From: Paraphysomonas bandaiensis
Taxonomy: Eukaryota; Chrysophyceae
Assembly: GCA_965644295.1 (NCBI GenBank)
Contig: CBFFRP010000276.1
Location: 1-64,000 of the forward strand
Direction of reading: 5' to 3'
Length of the DNA stretch: 64,000 bases
Shown here piece by piece: positions 36,137 through 49,834 of the stretch; the stretch's first letter is position 1, and each line of letters starts with the position of its first letter. A program made the translations under genes and the position numbers. The notes below the pieces were generated by a model. The model did not search any database. It saw nothing but the letters and a program-made list of their open reading frames with translations, and was not told where the DNA came from.

Positions 36137-36924
36137 ATGCGTTTTCGATTTTGCGGTGATTTGGATTGCCCAGACTGGGTTCTCTCTGAGATTGCCACGT
36201 TATCTAAATTGGTATGTCTCCAGAGCATACATATATAATATATGACAATATTAATAACACAGACATCAGTTAGAGTCAAGATTTTGGTTGTGCAAATTCT
36301 AAACTATTGCATTGAAGGAGTTTTTAATTATGAAAAGGTATATATATTAGATTGTATACTATACAATAAATAATTTTAATGGTTGTTAACAAAGGTTGTA
36401 AAAATCGCAAAGGATAACTCTGATGGGGTCTCAGATCTAAAGGTATTTCCTCGTTGACTTGGAGTTGTTTTTTAATATTTTGGTGCTAGGGCTCTATTGC
36501 CGCTGTGCATTTTATCGTTTCCAATGCGGCGAAGCATGATCTTGATGAATCGTCACTGGTTCAAGAGGTTCAACAGCTTGGGTTGCCAAAGGAAAATTCA
36601 GAGGCTATTGCTCGGCAGTATAGAGAACACAAAGATATTTTACGGCAACGGTTTGCACAAGAAAGTTATTCTATTTCCTCTTTGCTATCGTCGGACTGGA
36701 GAGTTGACCTGGCTATAACCAACAGTTCTGGGGAGTCCACAATGGAGCCGGTGATACAACTGAAATTGGGCGTTGACACGAAGCCTCACCTGGGTGGCAT
36801 GAACTCTTCTGGGGATGATGAACGTGTTCGGGAACTGGCATTCGAAATGAGTGCTGAGAAACTGAATGTATTGATTCATGAGTTAACACATGCCCAGTCA
36901 CAAATGGAATCAATTGAAAACTAG
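36137..36924 (+). CDS. COMMD4: COMM domain-containing protein 4
   Basis: Exons 36137-36211, 36263-36337, 36395-36442 and 36490-36924 (all phase 0, introns 47-57 nt) give 210 aa. The N-terminus [16 protein letters not shown] is nearly identical to human COMMD4. [26 protein letters not shown] and the C-terminal COMM domain (about 138-207, [11 protein letters not shown] ... [17 protein letters not shown]) follow in the right order. COMMD proteins form the Commander complex (with CCC and Retriever), which recycles membrane proteins from endosomes. Commander is ancient but patchy in eukaryotes, so its presence is informative about the lineage. Identity is nearly certain. Confidence 0.95.
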
Positions 36925-38699
36925 GTGTTGTTCAGTTTTTGTATCTAGTATCTAGTAGTGGCCGAAATAAACAGATTAAATAGTTATGATATCTTTGTTC
37001 AGATGAAAGAAATCGGATGTTCATCACTGGGTCATATGTGGTGTTCTACTTCAACTCTATTGAGTGTACTGGAACATGTTCATCAACCAAGTGACTACGC
37101 AATCATGTACTGATTTTTTGTTGTCAAATGGATATCAATCCTGTATACCGGTATAAATATTTCTGACAGAGCCCCTACAATGGCTACTAGCGCTTTAGAT
37201 AGCTGCCTCTTACGCGGAGCTTCTCGTGACCATGCATGACTCAATATAGGCCTAGAGAATGCGTAATCTCTTATAGGATATAGGCTATGAAAGTATAGTG
37301 TAGATCTAGCTAGAGCTTGCTTGGTGACGACACACAAAGAATACGCTGAGATAATATTGACAATCTATTCGTTACTTAGCTTAATCAAGGCTAGCACTTT
37401 ACTGGGGTACACCCTCGCAATGGGGCAATAGGTAATAGCACATATCATATATCACATATAGACATATAGTGCATATTCCCATAAATCGCACTTACCGTAA
37501 ATCGAAATCTAATCTCTCTCCTCAGAACCAAGATACTCAGATTAAAAATGAGAACTCTGTAATATTAGTTGACGAATTATAAAACAAAGTATATAGGAAG
37601 GTATTGAAGAAATCTGTTTCCCGATTTCGTAATTGGAGAAGTAGTGAATGTCTAATTAATAGCAACAGGCGTTTAAGAGTCAAAGCTACTTTAGCATTGC
37701 AATTTAACTAACTAGTGATTAACTCTGATACTACATTTTACGGCTACGAAAGCTGCTTGTGCGTCACCGCAAGCACCAAGGCGCAGAGGTGCAATCGCTC
37801 TCGCTCTATCCCTCACAGCAAACGCAGTGAGCACAAGCAGAATGCTGATCTACCTTACATCTGCTGACTTCAGAATTTCTGAGTCTTTAAGTGAACAGCC
37901 CAAATGTTTGACTTTAGGAGGCAGCCCACTACCCTGGATGCCCTTGAGGAGGGCCCTCTTTCGGATGCCTGCTATTCGTCTAGGATACCTATAAGACATC
38001 TACGTAGGTAACACTTATTAGTTATTAGTGTCCCTTGTACCACACAAGCATTTGGCTATGAGCAATGAGTGGGCAGACTCATGTCTGCTGACTATATATA
38101 CTGCGGCTAACGTTGTAGTTTCCCGGTACTTATCCCTCAGTACCCAGTACACCACGAAAAGGTGCGAGTCCGCTTTTGTTGCTTTGTTGAGTGTGATTTA
38201 GTATATATTGTGAGACGAACTTTTTATTCTAACTTAATTCAAATATGTACTACCATAGGTGTCATTAAAGCTGCATAAGAACTAACTATGAATTCATTCA
38301 ATCAATTTAATTGACGCAGATTTCAGTGAACTCTAAAAGCAATTGAGCTAGACCCTCACTGTTCTGAGCAATAATGTTTCAATTTGATCAATTTGTCGAT
38401 GTTTATTTCTTTAGTGGAACGGATGTGATCATTTCAATGTAGTAAAATGTCGTAATCTTGCCAATATTACTGAAGAATATCAGCAGAATACAACAAGAGA
38501 ACATGCATAGAATAAAAGGTATTTTACTGATGAATGGGCTCAGTTCTCTCGTACGTCACGGATATTAGTAATAGCACATCAATATATTCTATTATTAAAC
38601 ATCACTAAAACTCGGAATATATCCTCAGATATAACATACGTAACTGCCGAAGTTATATATGAATAGCGAGTGCCGTTGGTATGGTACTCAAGGTAACTT
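36925..38699. other. Intergenic region between convergent genes
   Basis: Contains the element-E copy at 37645-38200. The remainder is AT-rich with no supported gene. Confidence 0.5.
37645..38200 (+). mobile_element. Element E, full-length but diverged copy
   Basis: Begins with AGTGAATGTCTAATTAATAG...AGGCGTTTAAGAGTC and ends with GGTGCGAGTCCGC and TTTGTTGAGTGTGA. It contains all shared blocks, including GTGCGTCACCGCAAGCACC, GCAAACGCAGTGAGC and CATCTGCTGACTTCAG. Compared with 20624-21135 it carries small insertions (for example a doubled TTATTAGTTATTAGTG) and fewer intact CCGGATGC units. Confidence 0.65.
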
Positions 38700-39841
38700 C
38701 TACTTCATTAACTTCATTGCTGTTTCATAACCCAGAAATAACCCCGCATTGGCAGGGAAAGCTCTAACAACTGCCGATGACCAGCCTTTATAAAATCCTC
38801 TTATACCTTGTTCTCTGAAAATTGCATTCATTACACTAACGAAAGAAGCTGAGGTTGGAGATGTTTGTATTCTAGACTTTACAGAGTCAATAGGAAAAGT
38901 CACGCTCCACGCACATGCTCCTGCAAATCCTCCCGCAAGATATATCCCAAATGGATTCAACTTCACATCCTCATCTACTCTACCATTTTCTGCATAGCAA
39001 GTGTTAGAATATGAAAATAGTTATGTCAATAAAGCTAAAAAACAGATGAAGTACTACAGTTAAATATTCAGTGCATGTCTAACCGTTAGTGGAACAAAGG
39101 ACCCAACTTTTCGTGCTACATAGAAGTGTTGTCCACGCACTATATCCTCCAAAAAATATGAAAGTGAAAGGAACGTCTCGTCCTATCGTCGAGCTAAGAC
39201 CACGGAACAGTCCACGTATTCCTTCTTCTTTCATCACAGTTATAAGCGCCCTCCAAGGGGAACTTTCTGCAGTAATACGTATTAATGGTAAACAAAGCAA
39301 CATATAACGTATTACTTTTGTGGTTCACTTGTGTACGACATTTGATCATCTCTGCGGGGGTAATGCACTGCACAAGATTCATATCATCATAACTTATAAA
39401 CGACAATCAAATACTCACAGTAGCCGAAAACACACCAGATGCACCTCCCATTAAAGCATGTTCTTGAAACGTCAGTTTGTCAGCATCTTTTCCACTGTAT
39501 TCAGTATAAAATCTTCTAATAACACCATTGGCAGAAAACAGTACAGAATTTTCAATAAATGCACTACTAAGTGCAGGTGTAACACCTTTCCATAGGGCTA
39601 ATATACCCTCTTCTTTACATATTTTAGTAAAACAATCAATTGGACCCGAATAAAATGATGTTGTTGTATTATGTATAGGATTTTGTGTTTGTAAACGTAC
39701 TTTAATTACTACAAAAATAAGTAAAATTAGATTAATAATGTAATTTTATGTAGATTACATACCATCAAATGGGTTACCACTATATGCACAGCATATTGCA
39801 CCAATACCTCCTGCTATAGTTTCACGTATATCAATTGCCAT
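38700..39841 (-). CDS. Mitochondrial carrier, ornithine/carnitine-type (5 exons)
   Basis: Exons 39763-39841, 39419-39708, 39316-39367, 39108-39266 and 38700-38989 join in phase to 289 aa, typical for SLC25 proteins. All three tandem repeats carry the P-x-[DE]-x-x-[KR] signature: PFDVIK (24-29), PAEMIK (127-132) and PIDSVK (226-231). The context favours the ornithine/carnitine/basic-amino-acid branch of the family: GNPFDVIKVRLQTQ, MIKCRTQ, FRAFPANAGLFLGYE-like ends and GRDVPFTFIFFGGY. It would exchange a small metabolite across the inner mitochondrial membrane; the exact substrate cannot be fixed without alignment. The last intron is 118 nt, longer than the others. No targeting extension, as usual. 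Confidence 0.9.
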
Positions 39842-40412
39842 GATCTTAATTGTATATACTTAATAAACTACTATATAAAGGGGACGATAGTGTGCCTTGT
39901 ATGATGTAATTGTCTCAACTCTACCATGCATTGCTTGCTTCATTGTCTCTTGACGTATCGGCAGTCAGCATCTTATTTTTCGGAAATAAATTGAAGCAGA
40001 AAGCTTCCATATTACTGCAATACAACTACGGCTGGAATACAGATAATTGTTGTCTCAATATTAGAGGCATCTTGGAACAAAAATATACGAAGGATGTCGA
40101 TAAGGACAGCTTGATAGTCATACGCAGCAATATATGGTCCTGTTTATATAAAATATGTCTATTTTTGGGGGTACTTTTCTTAAAAAAGTCTCGAACTTAA
40201 TTTCTTCATATCAAAACAAGGGATATTGTTGTCCTATTTCTCAAAAACTACAGATATTATACACTATAATTCTATAAAAGTACATTATATAGCAGTATAT
40301 AATGTCCAAACAGGGCATTTTAACAGTCATATCTACCTCCTTAAATCAACTCATGCTATTAACACCAATCATAGTACTGTATGAACCACTACCTCCTTAG
40401 TGGACAGCTGGT
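39842..40412. promoter_or_regulatory. Divergent intergenic region, carrier / GT92-like
   Basis: 571 bp between divergent starts. A 96-codon plus-strand open frame at 39910-40200 has no family resemblance and a non-ATG start, so I treat it as chance. Confidence 0.35.
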
Positions 40413-42492
40413 ATGAGATCATTTCATATCATAATACTTCTCAACTTTATCCAGTTGTCCACATCTATCAGTTATATTCGTTTAGGGAATGGATTTCATA
40501 AACGAACAGTAAAATTAGATTCTATAGTGAATATATCACAATTATCACTATCTAATCCAATATCAATCCTTTCATGGACTGTAGTTGATAAATACAGATT
40601 ACGTACACCTGTATTTAAAAGTAATGATTATGGATACACTGCTTTCTCTAAAAGTATTTTTGGTAATCGAAATTCAATGCAGTGTATTATAAAGCTATAT
40701 GGGATTGGTTTGAAGGCTTTCAATGATAACAATATGACATTACCCTATTACGGCAGAGCTAGTTTAAGTAGTATATTCACGGAGTCTCTACCATGTTCCT
40801 TTCTTACAAATGAAGGTTATGTCAGTGACAAAATGGTAAGCTCGACCGTGTAAAACAAACAATATACATTATAACATGAGGTAATGAAGGATGAACCAAA
40901 GACTCTAGCGGTTGTCTTTTACTGTCCGGTTCCGGAGTTGTACGGTAAAGTATGTTCGATGTTTCAAAATTATCCACACAATGTTATACGGGCTACTATA
41001 TCATTTGAAGAAAAGCTAAATAGTAGTTTTGCGGATTTGCGTCCTATTTACGCTCAATTACGCCCGCTGTCATCTCAATATAGGACTGCTGAGCAACGAA
41101 AACTCCTTGCGATGCAGTCAAGCGCCCATGCTGTATGTACTACCCAGATCTATCGCAATCCCTTATCTGGTGCACTTCTCTACCTTTTTGCTGCCTACCA
41201 CTTGCGTATGGGATGGACAGTGATAATATACGACCGTTATGGACAACATTTTCAACATATTCGATCATTATTGCACGATAATAATCTCAACTATCATCCG
41301 TACACTGTTTTCGAGCTCGCAATGAATAGCAGATATAACCGTCGGAGTATGCCGAAACCTCAGGTATTGTTAAACAGAGCACTACATGTGAATAACATGG
41401 GCTGCGTCACATGCGGGAACTGATCTTAACATGTATTTAATTAGAAACGAGTGGTAAATTATTTTGATCCTACGATCCATAACTCTGAACAGTCGAGAGC
41501 AAAGTACGGGAGCAGTTACTTACAGGTCAAATCGTGTTTGTACCACATCTCTAATGCCATAAGTGTTAATGATCAATTCTATTCATGACTTGCCTACTGT
41601 ATGGCTTGTCTACTGCAGTTTTGTTCTAAGGGAGTGTTCGCAGAGAACTGACTCAGAGAGCCAGGATTCAGACAAGCAAAAGACTTATGACTATGCCAGA
41701 ATAGAATACTCTCATTTGCTTTCGGTGATGTTTGTTGATTCCGATGAGTTATTGATATGTCCTGAAGCTACGGGTTCGATATCTGAGCAACGGGAGTTTC
41801 AACAGCAATATATGAACGGTGTAGTTGCAGAGGGTGTTACAGAAGACTTAAGAGTTTTACGACGGAACTATGACATGCATCCGAGTATAAAGCAACGATA
41901 TAAAGTCCCTAATAGAACGGCGAGCGATGACACGGCGTATTTGATTCAGTGCGCAAGGGAGGAATTCTCCAGGAAGGATATAGGAAGACTTTTGAGTTGC
42001 TGGGGTGCGCGGTAAGTTTCAAATTTGTTGGTCTGGTACATCGTCGTCAGTGAATGATGAAGATGATTATACTTGCTTCGTGTGTGGTTTTTTATTTAAC
42101 CATAGGTGTGTCTACGAAACACTACCCAAGAGTGCAGACATGTATTCAATTTGTCCTTTCCACTGGACACACGACTCATGCCGACTGAATGTATACTCCA
42201 AATTTAACAAGTACGGTTTTAGTACTACATGACATTAAGTGTTTTGAATTTTGTGACAGCTGTGCATGTAAAGAAGGAGTAATGCATGTCTATCCTGCAC
42301 GGCCCGGCGAGTAAGTAAATATATTGCAGGGACTTGTACCAATTTATTGATACTTTTATTCGTAGTTGTCATTTAATGCATCTGAATGCTCAAAAATATT
42401 GGAAATCAAGGGATGATATATGTGTTAATTTGGTTCAAAACATGACTTGGACAAGCACTAACCTGGCGGCGAATTTGTTTCTTTCGAAATAA
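40413..42492 (+). CDS. Secretory-pathway glycosyltransferase, GT92/DUF23-like
   Basis: Seven exons (40413-40835, 40881-41363, 41445-41525, 41644-42011, 42106-42210, 42260-42310, 42366-42492) give 545 aa in phase. The N-terminus (MRSFHIIILLNFIQLSTS) is a signal peptide or anchor. KTLAVVFYCPVPELYGKV, a central LAAYHLRMGWTVIIYDRYG-like segment and a DxD-type FVDSDELL (about 361-363) match the layout of family-92 glycosyltransferases, which add galactose or similar sugars in the Golgi. Cys-rich C-terminal exons (CPFHWTHDSC, YPARPGDCHLMHL) suit a lumenal domain. The fourth acceptor (41643) is the least certain choice. The family call is moderate and substrate specificity is unknown. Confidence 0.65.
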
Positions 42493-43627
42493 TATATTGT
42501 ATGTGCGTACAGGGAACTGACTGCGATCTATGTGTGATATAGAAGTGCACAGCCTGGATAAAATACATTGCTAAGATATTTTGTTCACTGTGATGATATT
42601 TTAGGTATAAATTGTCTAATTATAGAACTCATAAATAATGGTGTTGAAATGTATATATATATAAGATTGCGACTTGCAATTCCTTTATTATAGCTACAGC
42701 GAATGTAAATATAAGGCGATCTAGTATTGCATAGTTTTATTGATAAGCTAAGTATAAACAATAATCACTGATCAGAAAGTATAGAAGTCACATTTTGTGC
42801 ATGGATATCCAGCATTTGTACGATACACATATACTACGACGAAATAAAATACGTAACGCAAAGTCAGCTCATGAGCCGACATCACCTTTGAATTTTAATA
42901 TATCGCGTTTTGTTTAGGATTTGTATCGAGCCGAAGGGTTTGGGGAAATGATCATGAAGTTATATTTTAAGACCAGTGTGAGTACACAGCGTCAATCACT
43001 ACAACTAAATTTCTAAATTTCTACCACTGCATAGTAAACAATGGCTAGTTAAGACCTTAAAACAAATGTTCATTATACCATATACTCAATAGGCCATTGA
43101 GACCATCAAGCAGTGCATCTTGGATATCAATATCTTTGCTTCATTGGAATGGCTGTGCAAGTATGGTGCAAGAGTACTTGGCTGTTACAGAATACGCATT
43201 GGAATACACCCCACATATATACGACCTTATCCAATTATTATCTGTGAAATAAATATGATTGGCTGGTTACTCAATTATCTGTGTTGTTGTATCTATGTAC
43301 ATATTACACATACATACATACACACATACAGGAGTGCATGTACCATAACTCTAGTATATATATGCACCTTAATGAGGAACTATGCAGACAGCAGTACATA
43401 ACAATGACTTCTTTATTACTATTATACAATCATAATATGAATATCAACTTATAGTACTATCTATTATATCATTCATATATAGAACTATAGTAATGTTGCA
43501 TGAACAGATCCATAGCAACACTTGGGTCATAGGTGTCACCTATACAGTCAGGTCAGTGAAGATAAACATATATATCAAACAAAATTATAGTGTTTATTAC
43601 TTTATTGAATAGATATAAACAGAAAAT
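42493..43627. other. Intergenic region between GT92-like and BTB-like genes
   Basis: AT-rich, with short CATACATA tracts near 43310. Nothing coding was recognised. Confidence 0.5.
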
Positions 43628-45711
43628 ATGCAAAGAATAAGCAGGTTAGTTGACTGTTATGAATGTTTGCTATTCTAATATGAATACCAGTGTACATAAT
43701 GGTGAATCGGGTTATCAATCTTGTTCAAAATCTACTATAAAGAATAATTCTGTTGGACCTAATGTATATTTTGATGATCCAGATGATGATGCTGCTTCAT
43801 ATTGTATGCCCTCGCCTACGTCTTGGATATGCGAATCACTTCATTATGGACTCTCCCCAAGTCATAAAATCATGCTAAAAGGTGCTAATACACACAATCG
43901 AACTTCAAGTGGCTTAACATCGCTGGAGTCACCTGGAATACAAGAGGATACCCGTTCGGAGCATAGTACACATTCGAATAGGACACATAGTACCCAGCAC
44001 AGCAAGCATACTGACACAACCAATCGCTGCGGGATCCCACTTAGCGAGCGATTCGACTACCCCCCTACATGTACTCAACAGCCTCGTCATGTGAAGGAAT
44101 CTCTAGATTGTAACATGTCGGGGTCAGTGCAAAGTGTTTCAAGTGCTCGCTTAGTGGCTCCCAATGTTGATAGGCTCTCCCTGGGTTCTGTTGTTGAAGT
44201 ATTGCTACAGGTACCTATGATGTGAATATTTTGCCGTGTATAACAAAATAGTTCCTGTTTTTACTTTTATTTACCAGGCGGGGACTGACAGCGTCGCGAT
44301 CCTCTGCTCAGTTGACGTATTAAAAATGCGGTCATTGTATTTCCAGAATATTCTCGTTTCTCAGGAAGAGGAGAGACTGTCAAAGCATAGTGACCAAGTT
44401 TGGAGACGATCAATTGTAATGCAGGTAGTGTTTTGATTCTTCACAGCCGCTTCTTTACATATGTATATGTATAGGAATCTTCACCTTATGAAGCAGCTGC
44501 TTTTTTGGAGTCACTGCACGAAGGAAAGCCTGTGTTTAGTGAGGAGTGGAACGCATGTTGGGCGAGATTAAGGTCAAATCAAAATTAAGATTTTTACTTT
44601 AAAATGTCTAATGCATGTTGGAGTACACTAACTATCATTATTGTCATATTATTTACTTTTGTCATTTGTCGCTGATTTGTTTTGTATCCAGCGTAATATG
44701 GCAAATTGAGGAAATCATTAAAGAGTATGCGCAGCAGATCTATGAACATACTCAACGACTTTTCTCTATCGCACAGACCAAGCACTGGCGTACTAACCCT
44801 GATGTATTCGTGGGTATGCGTATTGCAGTATTTCGTAAAGGACGGTCCCCTGTTCCAACTGTACTCACAGGGTGAGAAACGTGTGATGAGTTATATTCGT
44901 AAACTAAGCAAATGTTAGATACGTTGTGCAGTCGTCATCATCTACTCCCTATTCTCGAGTCCGCGTATCGTTTGAGATCGAACATTTCGGAAGTAAGCAC
45001 AACCATACACTAGATGACAGTGCCGTCAGTCCGTCCGGATCGGTTCGAAGTCTCTCACCCACTCAAAATATTACCGTAGTTTCATCGCGAGGGGTATTCA
45101 CCCCTGATCGTAGAAGATCTATACAGGGCCGTAGCAGTGGGGGTACTCCTATCTGCAAACAAACGGATGTTCTTGTACCTCCCGATAGGATTATATCATC
45201 CAAACCAAGGGTTGCGAAACTTCAATCCCTGGGAAAATATGTTGGACGTGATACTCCCTCGAAGGACTGTTTCCAGGACAACGCTTCAACTAACCGTTCA
45301 CCAGGACAATACTCGGACTCGGATGATGGATCTGTTTCCAATTACAAAGGCACAAAAGAATGCACCTCTCCTTTAATTGGAGAAATATCAGAGCCGTTTT
45401 GGATTCAGGAAAGCGATGGTGCACAATGGATGGAGCCGGACGAGATGTGTGCTGCTAATATTGAGAAAGTTGTAACTTCTGAAGACCGCAGAGTATTGTG
45501 GGAGATGATCGCAAGCCTAATGGAATACTCCGAGCTATCTAATCCGTCTGCTATTTGTACTAGGAAACCGTTTGCAATAGTTCTACGTTCTGCATTGGAT
45601 GTCGCTGAGGCTTTCAAGCGCAAAGAGTTTCGCTCCTTGTGGTCAGTTGAGGCAGCTGATGTAATTCCATCACAGGCATCAGCTGAGCTTCTCAGAGGAG
45701 CCTACGTGTGA
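43628..45711 (+). CDS. Unrecognised protein with BTB-like segment (6 exons)
   Basis: Exons 43628-43644, 43691-44210, 44278-44424, 44475-44572, 44692-44871 and 44919-45711 give 584 aa in phase. The start uses a 5-codon exon joined by a 46-nt GTTAGT..CAG intron; an alternative is ATG 43659 inside that intron. The first ~180 residues are low-complexity, Ser/His/Thr-rich. Residues ~165-325 form the conserved-looking core: LSLGSVVEVLLQAGTDSVAI, MRSLYFQNIL, SSPYEAAAFLESLHEGKPVF, WNACWARLS and WRTNPDVFVGMRIAVFRKG. This resembles a BTB/POZ fold and its following helices, but is not canonical. Ser-rich spacers and a helical C-terminus (ALDVAEAFKRKEF) follow. The last TAC/GTGTGA could also be a donor. 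Function unknown. Confidence 0.6.
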
Positions 45712-46633
45712 TCCTTAAATCGATGGCTAGTGATATTTCAATCCCTAAAACTGATACAGTACAGCTGCAAATTTTTGGTATTGTTGATGGCTCATTAATC
45801 TCGAAACTAGATTCTTTAAGATATTTTTATGCGACACTTGTTTTAACACGCTTACTATTTGTAATGGTTGTACCAGTCGTAACAAGTAAATGTTCACAAA
45901 GTAATAAGTGAAAAAATATATGCATGCGGTATTCACTATTTAATAGAGTAACTGACTATTCAATACCAGGTCTATTTATAAATTTCACTTGCTCTCTCAC
46001 GAAGGTTGCGTAACAATTGGTTTAAAAAACAATAAATCATTATCGGTAAATGTTATCAATGAAATATATAGATAGTATCTTAAGCTGTATTGCTACAGAT
46101 CATAGGTACAAACTCATTATTGTTAGCATGGAAGAACTTGGATGAATGTGCACTGCGCACATTTATTGTAATTGTGTGAGCTGACAGAATAGGGTTAGTA
46201 TACACTGTAACATTGTCACGCTACAGCACGTCAAAGATTATTGACAATTAACACACTGAGAGCCCTCACAGTGCCTTTCCTCATACATATCATAAGCTGC
46301 GAAGTAATTATTTCGCAAATCTGGCTCTCACGGCATGTTATTAAAATCAGTGGCTAAAGCTTAATTGAGAATCAACACATAACATTGAGTGCTCAAATAA
46401 TAACTAAAGCAACGCAGTTTTATCTATAAGAGTGGCTGATGCACACAGTAATTACGCTAGTGTAGTAGGGGAGACTTTGCACTCAGTCATAACACCCTTA
46501 TAGTAAATTAAGTATAGAAACTACTCTACTTGTCCATTATCCTGCTTCATAGACTATTCCTTTTTAACAGATGTGTGTTGTATTACGTTAATGAATCATT
46601 CGTGACTAATTCAGGTGAAATAGTTAGTTACGT
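45712..46633. other. Intergenic region between convergent genes
   Basis: AT-rich and includes the likely 3' leaders of both neighbours. I see no gene or clear repeat. Confidence 0.5.
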
Positions 46634-47266
46634 TTAAAGAATGATACCCTCGTATTTCTGCTGGAACCAGTTCATGGAATCTTGCTTGGTCACTTTGTGT
46701 CCACGGCCAACCTTGGCAGGCTTGCACTTGCGGCGAGACACTCTGTATCCAGGCCTAATAAGGATGACAAAGAAGTCCATACCGAAAATTCCAGTTGAGG
46801 GATCGTACTTAAGGCCAAGATCAATGTGCTCATTGATACCAAATCCGAAGCATCCAGTGTCACAGAAGTTAACCTTCTTGAGCTCGTACTCCTTAACCTT
46901 AAGGGCACGGTCAAGGATTTCCTGGGCCTTGAAACCACGGACCTATATAGATACAATCACTACAGTGTCATATTAGTGTCTTCTGTCAACTTACAGTCAC
47001 ATGCACAGAAATCTTCTCGTTTCTTCGAATACCAAAAGAACGAACAGTGTAACGGGCTAAAATAATTATTAAAAATTAGATTAAATAATATATTTATTAT
47101 TGTTGATATTACCCTTAGAGTAGACTGGCTTCTTATCAGTCAACTGCTCCAAAACTTTAGCAGCTCTGGTCAAACGATCACCAGATTCACCAACACAGCA
47201 ATTGATAACAAGTTTATCAATCTTCAGCTGACGCATAACATTTGTACTCTTATCTTTGTCGGCCAT
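46634..47266 (-). CDS. RPL11: 60S ribosomal protein L11 (uL5)
   Basis: Exons 47113-47266, 46995-47056 and 46634-46942 (introns 56 and 52 nt) give 174 aa. The whole protein follows eukaryotic L11: [78 protein letters not shown] and the C-terminal [19 protein letters not shown]. It binds 5S rRNA in the central protuberance of the large subunit. It lies convergent to the BTB-like gene and divergent from nothing coding. Identity is certain. Confidence 0.97.
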
Positions 47267-49834
47267 GATTACACTATATCACCTGATTGTAATAATAACA
47301 CAACTGTTGGATGTATGTATGTATGTACCTCGTATGTTATGGATGCCTTGTTTTGAAGGAGTATATTTTCACAGCCACAAGAGCAGTAGTGAGTATAAGT
47401 ATAGTAAGAGAGTATCTTGAAGAGATTGTTTTCAGTTTCGATATTTATGTTATGGTGTAGAAATAGGATGAATTTATAGCCAATGAATTAGAAATCATTT
47501 GTAGAGAAGGAACCAAGTTATTTTTGTACTAGTAGATGAGAGCGACATATACATGTACAGTGCGTGTATATATAGGAGTAGGAATTCCTATATATAGGAT
47601 GCATATGCCATCTACATACAGATATGTTGCAGTGGATACAGAGGAGCTGTTGCTTACATGAATCTTATGATGCATTCATCAGGCCATTAAGGTACAACGA
47701 AGTAAGTACTATACAATACAGAGATATGTTGTATTTATGGAATATATCCGTCTTGGTGTCACAGTGATATACGTGGTATGATTAAATGCAAACTATAAAA
47801 TCGGAGTGTGGCATGCTACAGCTGGGCGTATAATAAAGAAGTGGCCATATGTTCACGTGATCTGAGCTCGATGAAAAGTTGTAACGATATCAAATAGTGC
47901 AGCGCTAAAGCTGTGCTATAGTTGTAATGGCAACTGTCGAGTACCAATATAGATCTCACCACTTTACTGCTGCTGCACAGAAGGGTATTTGGCACTGTCA
48001 TTGTGCATAGTCGTTTACATTGCGGTTACAGTTTTATCGTATCGAAATGGCTATCTTTTTATTACGTGGTGAAGTATTCAGAACAGTAGTCTGTTCTATT
48101 CCTATGGAGATGTTATTGCATTCGTATTCCGTCTGAACATACTATAAATGACAGGCGTCATAATCGCATCGAACTCCGCCGTATTTAAATGTCTCTCGAT
48201 GAAGTCACTGTAGATTATATTAAAGCACAGCTTTTTTAATAATATCCATCAAACCAGCTTATATATCTCTAGCCTCAATTTCGTTTGCAATTCCAACGGG
48301 ATTTTTGTGAAATACCAGTGAAAGAGTGGTATCTGTGGAGTTCGAAACAGATATCGAATATAGTAATCAAATTCAGATATATGTGTTAGCAGGGACAGTC
48401 AACAATATATTGCAATATAATGTAATCCAATATTTTTTGACTAGCCCTGTGTGTTAGTGACTACAAGTTAACATTTCGCAAGTTCTACTTCAGAATAGAT
48501 GAACTTTTTAACACTGTAATCCAGTCTATAGTATTTATGTTAGTGTTGTTCAGTGTTGTAGCATAGCAAAATATTTTCAAGTGGTTTAGCTTTCAACTCC
48601 ACATATAAGACCTACACAATATACAGAATACAGAAGTAATTTACATGTTTATACAAACTACGAACTATTTCTTCAAACTATTCACTATCATTAGTTATAT
48701 TTCTATGTGTTAAGAACTAGCTCTGAATGCATATCTAAAGTGTAAAAATTCCACATCGTTTCGTTGATTGAATACTATAGTTTGGCCTACTGCACTTCCA
48801 TAGAACACAGAATATCATAATACAATCGTGGCTATTTTGCTCTACTGTCATCTAGTTGTCATGTATATGAGTCTCTTTAGCTTGCAGTTATTGCCTCTAT
48901 AGACACTATATTACACGGAGATGAAGCATACACCAGGGGCGCTATACGAAATACTGAATATCACCTAGATACTTCACACTTGTATAACTTACAGAACTAG
49001 GAGTGCATACATTAATGGTTCGCGTACAACAAAATGATCTGGTCTAATAATTTACATTAACCGGTTACTGGAGTGAAACGTAAAGTATAAATATTCACTA
49101 GTGGTATAATATGCAGCGTGATAGAATACAAGAACCATTATTTCGCCATCGTGACAAACACGGTGTTGCTCAGTCGATTAGTTCCGGTAAGTACATAATG
49201 CCCAATAGGCGCTTTGATCCCACAACTGGCACAGTTACCATTGGTTGCAATCTTCAGTAACCTCGACGCATAGGCTCTTGTCTTGGACGTACACGATTCG
49301 TCCATGCATTTAGCCATCAGCTAGCATTGCAATGTTTAGACATATATATCCGTGATGATGATATCCTTATAAATATCTTATGGATATAGTTTACAAAATC
49401 TTGGATTTGAAGGATATAAAAACGGATATATTTGTCGAAAATTGGAATTTTGAAATTTCTCTCGTCCACGAAAACTTGATGTCAGTACGACATGAATTGA
49501 ATCTCAGATTCGTTCGTACTTATGAAGGGAAAATATTCAATTTACTCCCTTTTTTCTACAATATTCATCCAAAACCAACCCTTTTTATACATAATTTTCC
49601 CTTCATTATCAAAAGAATGAACTGAATTTCTGTTTAAGATACTATATAAAAGTATTTTTTTATAGTAATTCTAGAATAGGTGCGTTAGAGACCACTAAAA
49701 TATTATCTCTATATGTATCCGTATATTGGAGGGTGTTGGAGTTGATGGTTCGCATATGTCCTCATCTCATACCATACTTAACTATACTATAGAATTATAG
49801 AATAGAATTCATTAGTATTTATTAATTATTAACA
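47267..49834. other. 2.6-kb intergenic region
   Basis: Mostly AT-rich. The only coding-like stretch is 49111-49389. No element-E copy was seen. Confidence 0.5.
49111..49389 (+). pseudogene. Small open frame interrupted by one in-frame stop
   Basis: From ATG 49111 a 49-codon frame with protein-like composition (EPLFRHRDKHGVAQ, MPNRRFDPTTGTVTIG) ends at TAA 49258-49260. The same frame then stays open for another 42 codons with equally plausible content (RIGSCLGRTRFVHAFSHQLA) to TAG 49387-49389. It could be a decayed small gene, a real 49-aa gene, or chance. I recognise no family. Confidence 0.25.
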
